Source: Pseudomonas sp. BGI-2 (GTDB lineage Bacteria > Pseudomonadota > Gammaproteobacteria > Pseudomonadales > Pseudomonadaceae). From it: a DNA stretch of 37,878 bases. This document shows, one piece after another, positions 15,287 through 23,769 of this stretch. A model generated the notes under the pieces. That model ran no database searches. It was not told the DNA's origin and saw only the letters and a list, made by a program, of their open reading frames with translations. Position 1 is the stretch's first letter. Every line of letters begins with the position of its first letter. Made by a program: the position numbers and the translations under genes. The DNA lies in the NCBI RefSeq assembly GCF_004310295.1, contig NZ_SISB01000056.1, positions 1 through 37,878 of the forward strand. The letters run 5' to 3'.

Positions 15287-16888
15287 TTATTGGTCGATAC
15301 TGACGCCCGAGAACACGTTACGACCGAATGGACTCACCTTGAATCCTTCGATTTTGGCGCTCAACGGCTGGTTAACCGTCGAATGGGCGATAGGCGTGAT
15401 CGGCACTTGTTGCTTGAGGTAGTGCTGCGCCTGTTTGTAGAGCACGGTGCGCTGGTCGCGGTCAGTGACGACCTTGGCCTGCTTGATGAATTTGTCGTAA
15501 GCCGGATCGCACCACATGGAGTAGTTGTTACCACCAATGGCGTCGCAGCTGTAAAGCGTGCCGAGCCAGTTGTCCGGGTCCCCATTGTCACCGGTCCAGC
15601 CAATCAGGCTGATGTCGTGCTCGCCATTCTTGGTGCGCTTGATGTACTCGCCCCATTCGTAGCTGACGATCTTCACTTTGAGGCCGATTTTTGCCCAGTC
15701 AGCCTGGAGCATCTCGGCCATCAACTTGGCGTTCGGGTTGTAAGGGCGCTGCACGGGCATCGCCCACAAGGTGATTTCGGTGCCTTCTTTCACGCCGGCA
15801 GCCTTGAGCAATTCCTTGGCTTTTTCCGGGTTGTAGACCGTGTCCTTGATCGTGTCGTCGTAGGACCACTGGGTCGGCGGCATGGCGTTGACGGCCAGTT
15901 GCCCCGCGCCTTGGTAGACGGCATTGAGAATGCCTTGCTTGTTCACCGCCATGTCCAGCGCCTGACGCACTTCGAGCTGGTCGAACGGTTTGTGGCGAAC
16001 GTTGTAGGCGATGTAGCCAAGGTTGAAACCAGGCTTCTCGATGAGCTTGAGTGCCGGGTCGTTCTTCAGCGCTGGTACGTCGGCGGGGCGCGGGCTCAGG
16101 GTGATCTGGCACTCATTGGCCTTGAGCTTCTGTACACGCACCGATGCGTCGGTGTTGATCGAGAAGATCAGGTTGTCGAGCTTGACCCGGCTCGGGTCCC
16201 AGTACTGCTTGTTACCGGTGTAGCGGATGTTGGAATCTTTCTGGTAGCTCTTGAACGCGAACGGGCCAGTGCCGATCGGCTTCTGGTTGATGTCGCTCGG
16301 CTTGCCTTCAGCCAGTAGTTTGTCGGCGTATTCGGCGGACAGAATGGCGGCGAAGCTCATGGCGATGTTCTGGATGAACGCGGCGTCGACGCTGTTGAGC
16401 GTCATGACCACGGTCAGCGGCCCGGTCTTCTCGACCTTGGCGATGTTCTTGTTCAGGCTCATCCCGTTGAAATAGGGGAATTCTGTGGGATAAGCCTTAC
16501 GGAAAGGTTGCTGCGGATCGAGCATGCGATTGAACGTGAACAGCACGTCATCGGTGTTGAACTCACGGGTCGGCGTGAAGTACTTGGTCGTGTGAAATTT
16601 CACCCCTTCGCGCAGGTGAAAGGTGTACTTGAGGCCGTCCTCGGAAATATCCCAGCTCGTCGCCAGGCCCGGTACGACATTGGTGGCGCCTTTTTCAAAC
16701 TCTGCCAATCGGTTGTACAGCGGCTCGGCGGCATCGTTGTCGGTCGATGTCGTGTACTGCGCAGTGTCGAAGCCAGCGGGGCTGCCTTCGGAGCAGAACA
16801 CCAGGCTGTTATTGGCGGCCTGGCTGATGGAAGTGGCGGCCAGCAGGCCGGTGCCCAGCAATGCGGATAAAACCAAGGTATGGCGCAT
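15287..16888 (-). CDS. Dipeptide-binding periplasmic protein, DppA paralogue 2
   Basis: A cluster C solute-binding protein of 533 residues. The signal peptide MRHTLVLSALLGTGLLAATS then ISQA precedes ANNSLVFCSEGSPAGFDTAQ. WTGDNGDPDNWLGTLYSCD in the C-terminal third matches the DppA family. GGGAG lies upstream of the ATG. It is closer to the protein encoded upstream (17197-18822) than to the dppB-proximal DppA: the two share SEGSPAGFD and PMPPTQWSYD-type segments. It probably widens the peptide range of the shared DppBCDF permease, as described for the multiple DppA proteins of P. aeruginosa. Confidence 0.92.
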   Translation of the reverse strand: MRHTLVLSALLGTGLLAATSISQAANNSLVFCSEGSPAGFDTAQYTTSTDNDAAEPLYNRLAEFEKGATNVVPGLATSWDISEDGLKYTFHLREGVKFHTTKYFTPTREFNTDDVLFTFNRMLDPQQPFRKAYPTEFPYFNGMSLNKNIAKVEKTGPLTVVMTLNSVDAAFIQNIAMSFAAILSAEYADKLLAEGKPSDINQKPIGTGPFAFKSYQKDSNIRYTGNKQYWDPSRVKLDNLIFSINTDASVRVQKLKANECQITLSPRPADVPALKNDPALKLIEKPGFNLGYIAYNVRHKPFDQLEVRQALDMAVNKQGILNAVYQGAGQLAVNAMPPTQWSYDDTIKDTVYNPEKAKELLKAAGVKEGTEITLWAMPVQRPYNPNAKLMAEMLQADWAKIGLKVKIVSYEWGEYIKRTKNGEHDISLIGWTGDNGDPDNWLGTLYSCDAIGGNNYSMWCDPAYDKFIKQAKVVTDRDQRTVLYKQAQHYLKQQVPITPIAHSTVNQPLSAKIEGFKVSPFGRNVFSGVSIDQ

Positions 16889-17160
16889 GACGCTCCCTTT
16901 TCTCGTTCGCTAAGTGTTTTCAATGAGCCGCCGTCCCGTCCGGGGACGTGGAGGCATCACTGAGTTCAAACCATAACGTGCAGCAAAACCGAGAACCCAC
17001 GCATGCACTGGTCAGATACCCGACGGTATGAGCCGTGGGTCTGGCCGTAAATGCGTAGAGTCTGAAAGACTTGTGGGAAAAGGCAACGCATCCGATGCCA
17101 CGGCGGCTATGCGCGGCGGAATTGGATGTAGGCGGTTTCCTACTTTCTCGTCAGATAAAG

Positions 17161-17189
17161 CAACGGCGACGTTAAAAACGTCGCCGTTG
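17161..17189 (-). terminator. Terminator-like hairpin after the first dppA
   Basis: CAACGGCGACGTT (17161-17173) pairs exactly with AACGTCGCCGTTG (17177-17189) around a 3-base loop. It lies a few bases after the stop of the minus-strand dppA paralogue. The U-tract on the minus strand is short (GCTTTATC), so termination may be partial. Confidence 0.75.
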
Positions 17190-17196
17190 AAAAACC

Positions 17197-18822
17197 TTAT
17201 TTGCTGACGCTGACGCCGTAGAAGGAGTTCAAGCCAAACGGGCTGATCTTGAAATCCTGCACTTCGTTGCGCATGGGTTGGAACACCGTCGAGTGAGCGA
17301 TAGGTGTCATTGGAACAGCGTCTTTGAGGACGTGTTGCGCCTGTTTGTACAGTTCGGTGCGCTTGCCCTGATCTGTCGTGCGTTTAGCTTCTTTGACGAT
17401 GCCGTCAAACTTCTTGTCGCACCACTTGGAGAAGTTGTTGCCCTGCAGCGAGTCGCAGCCGAACAGCACGTTCAGCCAGTTGTCCGGGTCACCGTTGTCG
17501 CCGCTCCAGCCAATCAGCATCGCGCCGTTTTCGCCGCCTTTGGAGCGCTTGATGTACTCGCCCCACTCGTAGGTCACGATCTTGGCTTTGATGCCGACCT
17601 TGGCCCAGTCGGACTGCAGCATTTCAGCCATCAGTTTGGCGTTCGGGTTGTACGGACGCTGCACCGGCATCGCCCACAGGTTGATCTCGGTGCCTTCCTT
17701 GACGCCGGCTTCCTTGAGCAGCTCTTTGGCTTTCTCAGGGTTGTACGGCGCATCCTTGATGGTGGTGTCGTAAGACCATTGGGTTGGCGGCATGGCGTTG
17801 ACGGCCAGTTGACCAGCACCCTGGTAAACGGAGTCGATGATCTGCTGCTTGTTGACGGCCATGTCCAGTGCCTGACGCACTTTCAATTGAGCCATCGGGT
17901 TCGGCTGATCGCTGCCCTTGATCTTGTCCATCACGTTGTAGGCGATGTAACCCAGGTTGAAGCCAGCCTGGTCAGGCACTTTCAGAGTCTTGTCTTCCTT
18001 CAGCGCCTTCAGGTCGGCCGGACGAGGGAACAGAGTGATCTGGCACTCGCCCTTTTTCAGCTTCTGAATACGTACCGACGGGTCGGTGGTAATGGCGAAG
18101 ATCAGGTTGTCGATCTTGACGTCGTCAGGCTTCCAGTAGTCCTTGTTCCCGGTGTAGCGGATGTTGGAGTCTTTCTGGTAGCTCTTGAACACGAACGGAC
18201 CAGTGCCGACCGGCTTCTGGTTGATGTCGGCGGCTTTGCCTTCTTTCAGCAGATGGGCAGCGTACTCAGCGGACTGCACCGACGCGAAGCTCATGGCCAT
18301 GTTCTGGATGAACGCGGCATCAACTTCTTTGAGGGTGAACTTGACGGTGTGGTCGTCGACTTTATCGATCTTGGTGATGTTGGTGTCCATCCCCATGTCT
18401 GTGAAGTACGGGAATTCGGTCGGGTACGCTTTGCGGAACGGGTCGTTCTTGTCAATCATGCGATTGAAGGTGAACAGCACGTCGTCGGCGTTGAACTCAC
18501 GAGTCGGCTTGAAGTACGGGGTGGTGTGGAACTTCACGCCTTCACGCAGGTGAAAGGTGTAAGTCAGGCCATCATCGGAGATGTCCCACTTGGTCGCCAG
18601 ACCAGGAATCACAGCGGTGCCGCCGCGCTCGAACTGGGTCAGGCGGTTGAACATGGTTTCTGCAGAGGCGTCGAAGTCGGTTCCGGTGGTGTACTGACCA
18701 GGATCAAAACCGGCCGGGCTCCCTTCGGAGCAGAACACCAGGTTAGTCGCCGCTTGGGCGAAAGGTGCGGAGGCTAACAAGCCTGCGCCGACTAAAAACG
18801 GAATGACCGCGTGTTTAAGCAT
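17197..18822 (-). CDS. Dipeptide-binding periplasmic protein, DppA paralogue 1
   Basis: A cluster C solute-binding protein of 541 residues and the first gene of the peptide uptake locus. The signal peptide MLKHAVIPFLVGAGLLASAP then FAQA is followed by ATNLVFCSEGSPAGFDPGQ. Start 18822 is set by GAGG seven bases upstream; the longer frame to 18951 lacks a signal sequence. WSGDNGDPDNWLNVLFGCD is the family segment. A small insertion (KIKGSDQPNPMAQL) sets it apart from paralogue 2. A hairpin follows it, which fits stronger expression of this first binding protein. Confidence 0.92.
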   Translation of the reverse strand: MLKHAVIPFLVGAGLLASAPFAQAATNLVFCSEGSPAGFDPGQYTTGTDFDASAETMFNRLTQFERGGTAVIPGLATKWDISDDGLTYTFHLREGVKFHTTPYFKPTREFNADDVLFTFNRMIDKNDPFRKAYPTEFPYFTDMGMDTNITKIDKVDDHTVKFTLKEVDAAFIQNMAMSFASVQSAEYAAHLLKEGKAADINQKPVGTGPFVFKSYQKDSNIRYTGNKDYWKPDDVKIDNLIFAITTDPSVRIQKLKKGECQITLFPRPADLKALKEDKTLKVPDQAGFNLGYIAYNVMDKIKGSDQPNPMAQLKVRQALDMAVNKQQIIDSVYQGAGQLAVNAMPPTQWSYDTTIKDAPYNPEKAKELLKEAGVKEGTEINLWAMPVQRPYNPNAKLMAEMLQSDWAKVGIKAKIVTYEWGEYIKRSKGGENGAMLIGWSGDNGDPDNWLNVLFGCDSLQGNNFSKWCDKKFDGIVKEAKRTTDQGKRTELYKQAQHVLKDAVPMTPIAHSTVFQPMRNEVQDFKISPFGLNSFYGVSVSK

Positions 18823-19610
18823 GTTGGCCTCATGATTTGTTGTCATTTTTGGAATTAGAGGACGACCTCGTGAGTCGTGCCTGCGGATACTTATGCAGGG
18901 GCCATACCCAATGCAAGATCCTGAACGACTGCAGGCGTTAAACAGTGGCACGAACGTACCTTAATGTCGCATATGTATAAATTCATGTGCATTTGACCGT
19001 TTGCGCAGGGTTTTTTCGGTGCATGGGGTGCACCTGCGCGGGGCGATTTGGACGTCTTGCGCACTCGATTGGAGCGCGGTGTTACTTATTTATACCCATC
19101 ATTGAGGGGAGGGCGGGCGTGAGTGAGATCGAATTCCAGTTCGGTGGGTAGGTGTTTGTTGTTTAGAGGGTTGTTGTGTCTGTGGGGGCAGATTGTTCCG
19201 TTACTGTTTGTCAGTGGACATCTGTGGGTGGGCTTTGGATTTGGAGTTTGGTGGGGGCTGCGATGGCGTGTTGGTAGTACCCGGGGTGCAACCCGTTGTT
19301 GCTTGCGGTAGCGCTTTTCGCTTTTTTCAAATGTTGAGCGCCTGATAAATGAGCATTTTCTGACGGATGTGCAGTGGTCAGGCGTGGGGAGCGAGCCTGA
19401 TAGCCGATCATTTACTTTCAGGTGTACATCATTCCCCTGTAGGAGCGAGGCTTGCCCGCGAAGGCGACCTGAAAGCCGACCAATCTCTTTCCGCTACCTG
19501 CAATTGATCATTCCCACGCTCGCGCGTGGAAGTGCCGCCGGGATGCTCCGCGCTCCATTTTTGTGTTGAATCACGTGTAAAAAACACAGCGCTTTCCCAC
19601 GCATTTTTCA
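18823..19610. other. Intergenic region upstream of dpp, no gene seen
   Basis: About 790 bases without a convincing gene. The part next to dppA must hold its promoter; an AT-rich patch at 18965-18990 (ATATGTATAAATTCATG) is the only candidate core I see and it has no clear -35. A REP lies at 19437-19465. From about 19520 the sequence is homologous to 22430-22505, part of the duplicated DUF6124 upstream module. Short frames here have no ribosome binding site or recognisable product. Confidence 0.5.
19437..19465 (+). repeat. REP palindrome
   Basis: TGTAGGAGCGAGGCTTGCCC followed by GCGAAGGCG is the GAGGCTTGCCCGCGAA type of Pseudomonas REP. It is single here. Confidence 0.8.
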
Positions 19611-19753
19611 GGTTGCCGGGTAGGAAGCTGTTTCTCTAATCTCGTCCCGTCGCTGCAAAATCAGCGGCCAGGAGTGGAAACCTGAATCAGTAGGGCAAAG
19701 GCCCTCACGACCATACCGGCAAGTGATGGCTCCCTTGATTTCAGGAGCTGCAA
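19520..19753 (+). other. DUF6124 upstream module, copy 1 (possible structured leader)
   Basis: This non-coding block shares long stretches with 22430-22580: GCTCCGCG, CTCCATTTTTGTGTTGA, ACAGCGCTTT followed by CCCACGC, and TTTTTCAGGTTGCCGGGTAG then GAAGC and TCTCTAA. It includes a short hairpin, CGCTG/CAGCG, with a different loop in each copy, and GGGCAAAGGCCCT further on. It ends at the AGGAGC ribosome binding site of the DUF6124 gene. A leader RNA or a recombination-prone repeat are both possible; I did not match it to a named RNA family. Confidence 0.45.
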
Positions 19754-20140
19754 ATGGACAACGACAATTCCGATTCGAAATTCAATAAAACCAACCCAAC
19801 CGCCGAAGCCTTGCGTGCTGGAGAATTACTCAAAGACCGCGAAGCCATAAAACGCGCCCTCGATTACTACCTCGATCCACCCGACCAATACGCCCCTAAA
19901 CCCCGTCGTCCCAGCACCATGTTCATGATCGCCCCGGACATGGACAGCGAAAGTCTCCTGGCACAAGCTTGCGAGTCGTTGGCTTCGGCCAGTGTCATGG
20001 CCAGTGATTTCGCCGCTAACCTGATCGGCCCGCAGCGCCGTACGGTGTTGGCGATTCAGCAGATCATCATGCTGGCGGAATTGGCCGTGAATCGGGCGTT
20101 GGATAACTTCCAATCTCGTGTGGCTGGCCTGAAGCGTTAA
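19754..20140 (+). CDS. DUF6124-type small protein
   Basis: A 128-residue soluble protein of unknown function. The core ALDYYLDPP then PSTMFMIAPDMDSESLLAQA and AIQQIIMLAELAVNRALDN matches the DUF6124 pattern common in fluorescent Pseudomonas, often in several copies per genome with variable N-termini. The C-terminal half looks like a helical bundle. AGGAGCTGCAA precedes the ATG. No signal peptide or membrane segment. A nearly identical, 5'-broken copy lies at 22745-23014. Function is not known to me; possible ties to phage or toxin regions come only from its neighbours here. Confidence 0.8.
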   Translation: MDNDNSDSKFNKTNPTAEALRAGELLKDREAIKRALDYYLDPPDQYAPKPRRPSTMFMIAPDMDSESLLAQACESLASASVMASDFAANLIGPQRRTVLAIQQIIMLAELAVNRALDNFQSRVAGLKR

Positions 20141-20383
20141 TGTCTCGATATGTCAGTCACCGAACAGCGGATTCCATGAAATATCGGACAAACCAGAGCG
20201 CTACCCATCCCCCCAGTAGCCGATTCAGACTGATATCGGGAACTTGAACCCAATTTCTGAGATGTCTTGGCAGTCCGTTGGCATCATCGTTTGCTGGCGG
20301 GTCTTCGTGGTGACAGCGTGTTGGTCGAGAGATCAATCCGCTTATCTGGGACAACCTGTAGAGGCGCCCAATTGGATCATTAC

Positions 20384-20544
20384 CTAAAACTTACGATTAA
20401 TGCCCACCAATCGGAAGCGCGCAAATTTCTGCTCAATTTCTTCTAGTTTGAAAAATGCGACGTACAGAAAATGTTCAGATTGAGCAAAATGAGCATTAAA
20501 AAGCTGCCGGATACGAAATTAAGCTCCAGCTCTGGCCTGTTCAT
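20384..20544 (-). pseudogene. Decayed copy of the immunity-like membrane protein
   Basis: Read from ATG 20544 this gives MNRPELELNFVSGSFLMLIL then LNLNIF. After one missing base (near 20470) the frame continues YVAFFKLEEIEQKFARFRLV then GINRKF and TAG. Aligned to the intact protein at 20597-20977, NLGVMYYICYFKLEEIE and the later IVDVNRR find collinear counterparts, with no gaps except the frameshift. The copy ends after about 53 codons, so the C-terminal half and second membrane segment are absent. It is best read as a frameshifted, truncated immunity paralogue. Confidence 0.65.
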
Positions 20545-20596
20545 TGAGTGGTGAACTCATAAAGTGCTGAGTAAGGCTGCTTTGACCCAGCAAGTA

Positions 20597-20977
20597 TTAC
20601 TTGATCGGCCCCGCAAATGTTACCCATCCACAGAGCATCACCATACCGATCACACAAATAGTCAGCACGTCGAAAGATCGGGTAACCAAGGTTTTGAGAT
20701 GGATTGGAAAGTCGTTTACATCCCTGATCGCTTTCGGATCCGCTTGGAGCAGAAATGTTTTACGAGCGCGAAGCATACCGTTGATCTGGCCCAAACGAAG
20801 CATCCGGTCATAGGCAGCGGAACGGCGATTCACATCCACGATCAATGAGTTTTTGAGGTGGGACTCAATCTCTTCCAACTTGAAGTAACAGATGTAGTAC
20901 ATCACTCCTAGATTAATGATCATCGGGATGAACACTGCCATTGAAAAGCACAGGTAAAACAACTTCATTCCACTCAT
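20597..20977 (-). CDS. Small inner-membrane protein, likely immunity protein
   Basis: A 126-residue protein with one hydrophobic helix at residues 5-31 (LFYLCFSMAVFIPMIINLGV) and a second near the C-terminus (FDVLTICVIGMVMLCGWV), joined by a charged cytosolic or periplasmic loop. Its ATG overlaps the stop of the upstream toxin-like gene (ATGA), so the two are made together. A two-helix membrane partner translated right after a glycine-zipper toxin is the usual arrangement for immunity to pore-forming effectors. I recognise no named family. A frameshifted paralogue lies just downstream. Confidence 0.65.
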   Translation of the reverse strand: MSGMKLFYLCFSMAVFIPMIINLGVMYYICYFKLEEIESHLKNSLIVDVNRRSAAYDRMLRLGQINGMLRARKTFLLQADPKAIRDVNDFPIHLKTLVTRSFDVLTICVIGMVMLCGWVTFAGPIK

Positions 20978-22314
20978 TCTGAGGTGGCCTCATATAAGAG
21001 CTCACCCATTGGTTCGAGGCCCTTGGCTCCGATGTTTCCACCGAGTGAAGTTGCAGCACCGTTCAAAATTAACGCGCAAAGCAGTCCTCCCACACCTCGT
21101 GTTTTTACTGCTACGCCGATGCAGTATTTAACAGTCACGCCCTTTGCCATAGCGCCACCCGCCATCCCGCCGACTACGTTTCCGGTCAATTTCCCTCCTT
21201 CAGTGAATTTTACTTTTTTGCATTCTTCATCGCTTCCCGTGCGACAGACTTCCTTTATCCGCATCGTGGCCGCTCCTGACGCTAGACCTATGCCCACGTA
21301 GCCACCTGCCCTCATGAACTTGGCTGCTCGTGCTACTCCTCCAATATTCGTCGCATACCCAGGCAGCTGTGTAGGTCCTCCGGCCTTGTCCCAATGATGG
21401 ATGGTCCGACGCGTTGACAAGCCGAGTGCCCGCTTAATCTTGGGATGATCCGCAATGCCAGTACCTTTTCGTATCAATGGGCCAAGGCTGGCGTCCAGCT
21501 TGGCCATAAGCCGTTTACGTTGGGCAAAAAATTCCGGGGAGTTGAGATGACCATATTGGCGATATTGCTTTTGATGCAGCTCCTCCAGATCTTTCAGATT
21601 GGTTGTCAGCGCCTCAAGATGCTGTCCAATCATGAACGAAGCCACACCAAGCGACCCCGCCGATACTTCCAGAAACGGCTCTATCACCTCATGGTGTTCA
21701 ACCATGAAAGAAGCTTCTTCATCACTCAGATCTTTGAGCGCCTCATTGACCTTCTCAGCTGCGATCATCAATTGCGCCTCTTCACGGCGGCACATGTAGT
21801 GCCGTGAGTCGCTGAAGATGACCATTTGCCCAGGTTTCACCCGTTCACCGAGATGTCGGTTCAACGAGCGAAACTGCTGGCTCAGGACTTCCCCTGGCGG
21901 GTTTTCGTACAGCGAACGCTCCAAGGCTTCGAGGCTCATGGGTTTCTGAATGATGTGAAAACCCGATTCCGCCGGTTTGGGAAGGGTGAACGCGTGTTCT
22001 TCGACCAAGTGTTGCGCTGGCGGCGGTTCGGGTTTGGCTTTGAAGCCGTTCCAGGAGGCACCGCCATTATCGGTATTGACGCGCTGCTTCACGATGACCC
22101 AATCACCATTGCTTACTGCACTGATAAGTTTCTGTTGATTAGCTGATTGCATGTAGTTGGAGCGGTTGGCGCCGATTGCACTCAGCAAGTCGTCGAAACC
22201 CTGCAGCTCATCGGGGTAGTTCAGGACCTGGCGTAGGTCGTCGGTGGCTTGGTAGCTGTCGAGTACATGGCCGCGCTGACCGGCGAGCAGGTCTTTGGGG
22301 ATGAGTCTCTTCAC
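20974..22314 (-). CDS. Candidate pore-forming toxin/secreted effector
   Basis: About 446 residues from GTG 22314, chosen for AGGA eight bases upstream; a TTG at 22353 would add 13 residues but lacks a clear ribosome binding site. The N-terminal 110 residues (DLLAGQRGHVLDSYQATDDL ... VSNGDWVIVKQRV) look like a carrier/adaptor part. The middle is helical and charged. The C-terminus carries small-residue membrane segments: AGGYVGIGLASGAA, then GKLTGNVVGGMAGGAMAKGV (glycine zipper), then VGGLLCALILNGAATSLGGN. Such glycine-zipper hairpins are typical of membrane-depolarising toxins, including type VI effectors. No PAAR, VgrG or secretion gene is nearby, so the delivery route is inference. Confidence 0.6.
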   Translation of the reverse strand: MKRLIPKDLLAGQRGHVLDSYQATDDLRQVLNYPDELQGFDDLLSAIGANRSNYMQSANQQKLISAVSNGDWVIVKQRVNTDNGGASWNGFKAKPEPPPAQHLVEEHAFTLPKPAESGFHIIQKPMSLEALERSLYENPPGEVLSQQFRSLNRHLGERVKPGQMVIFSDSRHYMCRREEAQLMIAAEKVNEALKDLSDEEASFMVEHHEVIEPFLEVSAGSLGVASFMIGQHLEALTTNLKDLEELHQKQYRQYGHLNSPEFFAQRKRLMAKLDASLGPLIRKGTGIADHPKIKRALGLSTRRTIHHWDKAGGPTQLPGYATNIGGVARAAKFMRAGGYVGIGLASGAATMRIKEVCRTGSDEECKKVKFTEGGKLTGNVVGGMAGGAMAKGVTVKYCIGVAVKTRGVGGLLCALILNGAATSLGGNIGAKGLEPMGELLYEATSE

Positions 22315-22429
22315 GCTCGTGTCCTGTTCTTTGGAAACGGGTGACTTTGGCAAGAGAACTCAAGTAGAGATGCCGGGGAATTCGGTTTTGGGTGTAGGGG
22401 AAGTCCGAGTTTTTTGGGGGCCGTCCATT

Positions 22430-22606
22430 TCGCGTAGGAGTGCCGCCCGGTACGCTCCGCGTTCCATTTTTGTGTTGAGCCATGTGTAAAAAAACAGCGC
22501 TTTTCCCACGCGTTTTTCAGGTTGCCGGGTAGGAAGCAGTGTCTCTAACCTCTGGTTGTCGCTGAAAACTCAGCGATCGGGTGTGAGAACTCGGTAACAG
22601 ATATGT
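22430..22606 (+). other. DUF6124 upstream module, copy 2
   Basis: This is the counterpart of 19520-19660. The blocks CTCCGCG, TTCCATTTTTGTGTTGA, ACAGCGCTTTT and CAGGTTGCCGGGTAGGAAGC are shared. The CGCTGA/TCAGCG hairpin at about 22561-22577 keeps its stem but changes its loop compared with copy 1. After AGCGATCGGGTGTGAGAACT the sequence departs from copy 1 and runs into a different, hairpin-rich block. Confidence 0.5.
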
Positions 22607-22668
22607 ATGAATCTAGCGCCAGCATCACCATCATTGCCGCCAGCTATTCGCTGCCTGCAATGCTCTAT

Positions 22669-22742
22669 GGCAGCTGTGTGCGGGCGGACTTCGGTCCGGC
22701 CGGTTCTCTGTTCCCGGTTTTCTCACCCTGCACATAGCTGCC
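22669..22742 (+). other. Strong nested hairpin with UUCG tetraloop
   Basis: GGCAGCTGTGTGCGGG (22669-22684) pairs with CCTGCACATAGCTGCC (22727-22742) with two wobble or mismatch positions. Inside it CGGAC-TTCG-GTCCG (22685-22698) forms a stem with the extra-stable TTCG loop, and CCGG/CCGG segments follow. It replaces the normal 5' part of the DUF6124 gene. As RNA this would be very stable; it could be a structured RNA, a terminator-like element or part of a mobile repeat. Confidence 0.55.
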
Positions 22743-22744
22743 AA

Positions 22745-23014
22745 TGCGCCCTTGATTACTACCTCGATCCACCCGACCAATACGCCCCTAAACCCCGTCG
22801 TCCCAGCACCATGTTCATGATCGCCCCGGACATGGACAGCGAAAGTCTCCTGGCACAAGCTTGCGAGTCATTGGCTTCCGCGAGTGTCATGGCCAGTGAT
22901 TTCGCCGCTAACCTGATCGGCCCGCAGCGCCATACGGTGTTGGCGATTCAGCAGATCATCATGCTGGCGGAATTGGCCGTGAATCGGGCGTTGGATAACG
23001 TCGACCCGGCGTAG
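22745..23014 (+). pseudogene. 5'-truncated second copy of the DUF6124 gene
   Basis: From ALDYYLDPPDQYAPKPRRPS to AVNRALDN the DNA is almost identical to 19857-20106; the few changes include R to H in GPQRHTV. The first 34 codons or so and the normal start are replaced by the hairpin block. A frame open from ATG 22607 would fuse 46 unrelated codons, rich in Cys and Pro and translated from the hairpin, to this part. I judge that fusion non-functional. The C-terminus also differs (DNVDPA), showing a second breakpoint. Confidence 0.65.
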
Positions 23015-23249
23015 ACCGCGTTATCGCTTTTTGCGAGCAAGATAGATCAGCAAAGATTCCCGGTTGCCATTAGCCCAATGGTTCGACCTTTCCTGACGGT
23101 ACAAATGCATTCGAAAACGCCTGTACCTGTCAGGAATGACAGTAGAAATATCCCGCAACTTGATTGAGCATGATCGCCTCCCGTCACAGACTTGTCCTGT
23201 CTAAGCGGTTGGCTTCATCAACGTGTGCAATCTATATAAGGAGATAACC

Positions 23250-23435
23250 ATGACCGATGCAGAAAAAGACTATATACGACAACGCGACTACCAAGTTATC
23301 CAATCTTCCGCATATAACGATTCATGGTGGCAGGTTGTCAAAGGTGGAACCCCTGTTGGGGGTAGGTATGGAGTAGAAGATGAAGCATGGAAATACGCTA
23401 ACGATTTGATTTCGGCGGATAGCTATAATAACTAG
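23250..23435 (+). CDS. Small soluble protein, unknown function (copy 1)
   Basis: 61 residues starting MTDAEKDYIRQRDYQVI. The start is set by AAGGAG at 23239-23243. The sequence is rich in aromatic residues (YNDSWWQVVKGG) with a likely short beta-hairpin followed by a helix (EDEAWKYANDLI). The protein at 23770-23958 has the same plan (YQGWLIYK ... YQVYSKDGSP ... TKEHAEQQI), so the two are distant paralogues. No signal peptide and no family known to me. An A/T-rich neighbourhood suggests acquired DNA. Confidence 0.65.
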   Translation: MTDAEKDYIRQRDYQVIQSSAYNDSWWQVVKGGTPVGGRYGVEDEAWKYANDLISADSYNN

Positions 23436-23769
23436 TTACCCTTTCGTCGTTCATCGCCAGCAGGCTCGCCCCCGCATGTACGGTAGCGCCTTTGTGGGGG
23501 CGACTCTATTCGAAATGGCGGCGAGGGTGGCTGCTCGGCGCAATATCGTAAGAGATTTTAGGGGGTGGGGTATCTCAGCTATTGGTTTGCATTATTATTC
23601 CAAAATAATCTTGGAGAGGCGTGAGTATTCCCTTTTACCTGTTATTTCTTACAGTTGATATTTTACTTGCTTCGGCTGAATGTAACTCAGGCGATAAAGG
23701 CTTTTTCTGTTCGGGTAGGTAGCTTGGGGTCTAAGCTACCTTGTTTAGAATTTTTATAAGGAAATAATC
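23436..23769. other. Gap between the two small ORFs with two hairpins
   Basis: No gene is supported. A degenerate REP-like palindrome lies at 23467-23502 (CGCCCCCGC against GTGGGGGCG). A second hairpin, GGTAGCTT/AAGCTACC at 23718-23740, lies 30 bases before the start of the next ORF and is followed by TTGTTT; it may be a small terminator or a 5' leader hairpin. The remainder is AT-rich. Confidence 0.5.

Noticed and set aside
18940..18970. TGGCACG motif as a sigma54 promoter for dppA
   Set aside because: It lies on the wrong strand for dppA, and the -12 TTGC element is missing at the required spacing.
19123..19311. Short frame with hydrophobic, Gly/Trp-rich translation upstream of dpp
   Set aside because: No Shine-Dalgarno, unusual composition and a position inside non-coding DNA; not supported.
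20157..20354. 65-codon minus-strand frame with a hydrophobic C-terminus
   Set aside because: No ribosome binding site and no similarity to neighbours; may be a remnant but cannot be supported.
22607..22744. Possible novel N-terminus fused to DUF6124 copy 2
   Set aside because: The codons translate the hairpin block, no ribosome binding site precedes the ATG, and copy 1 has a different and well-supported start.
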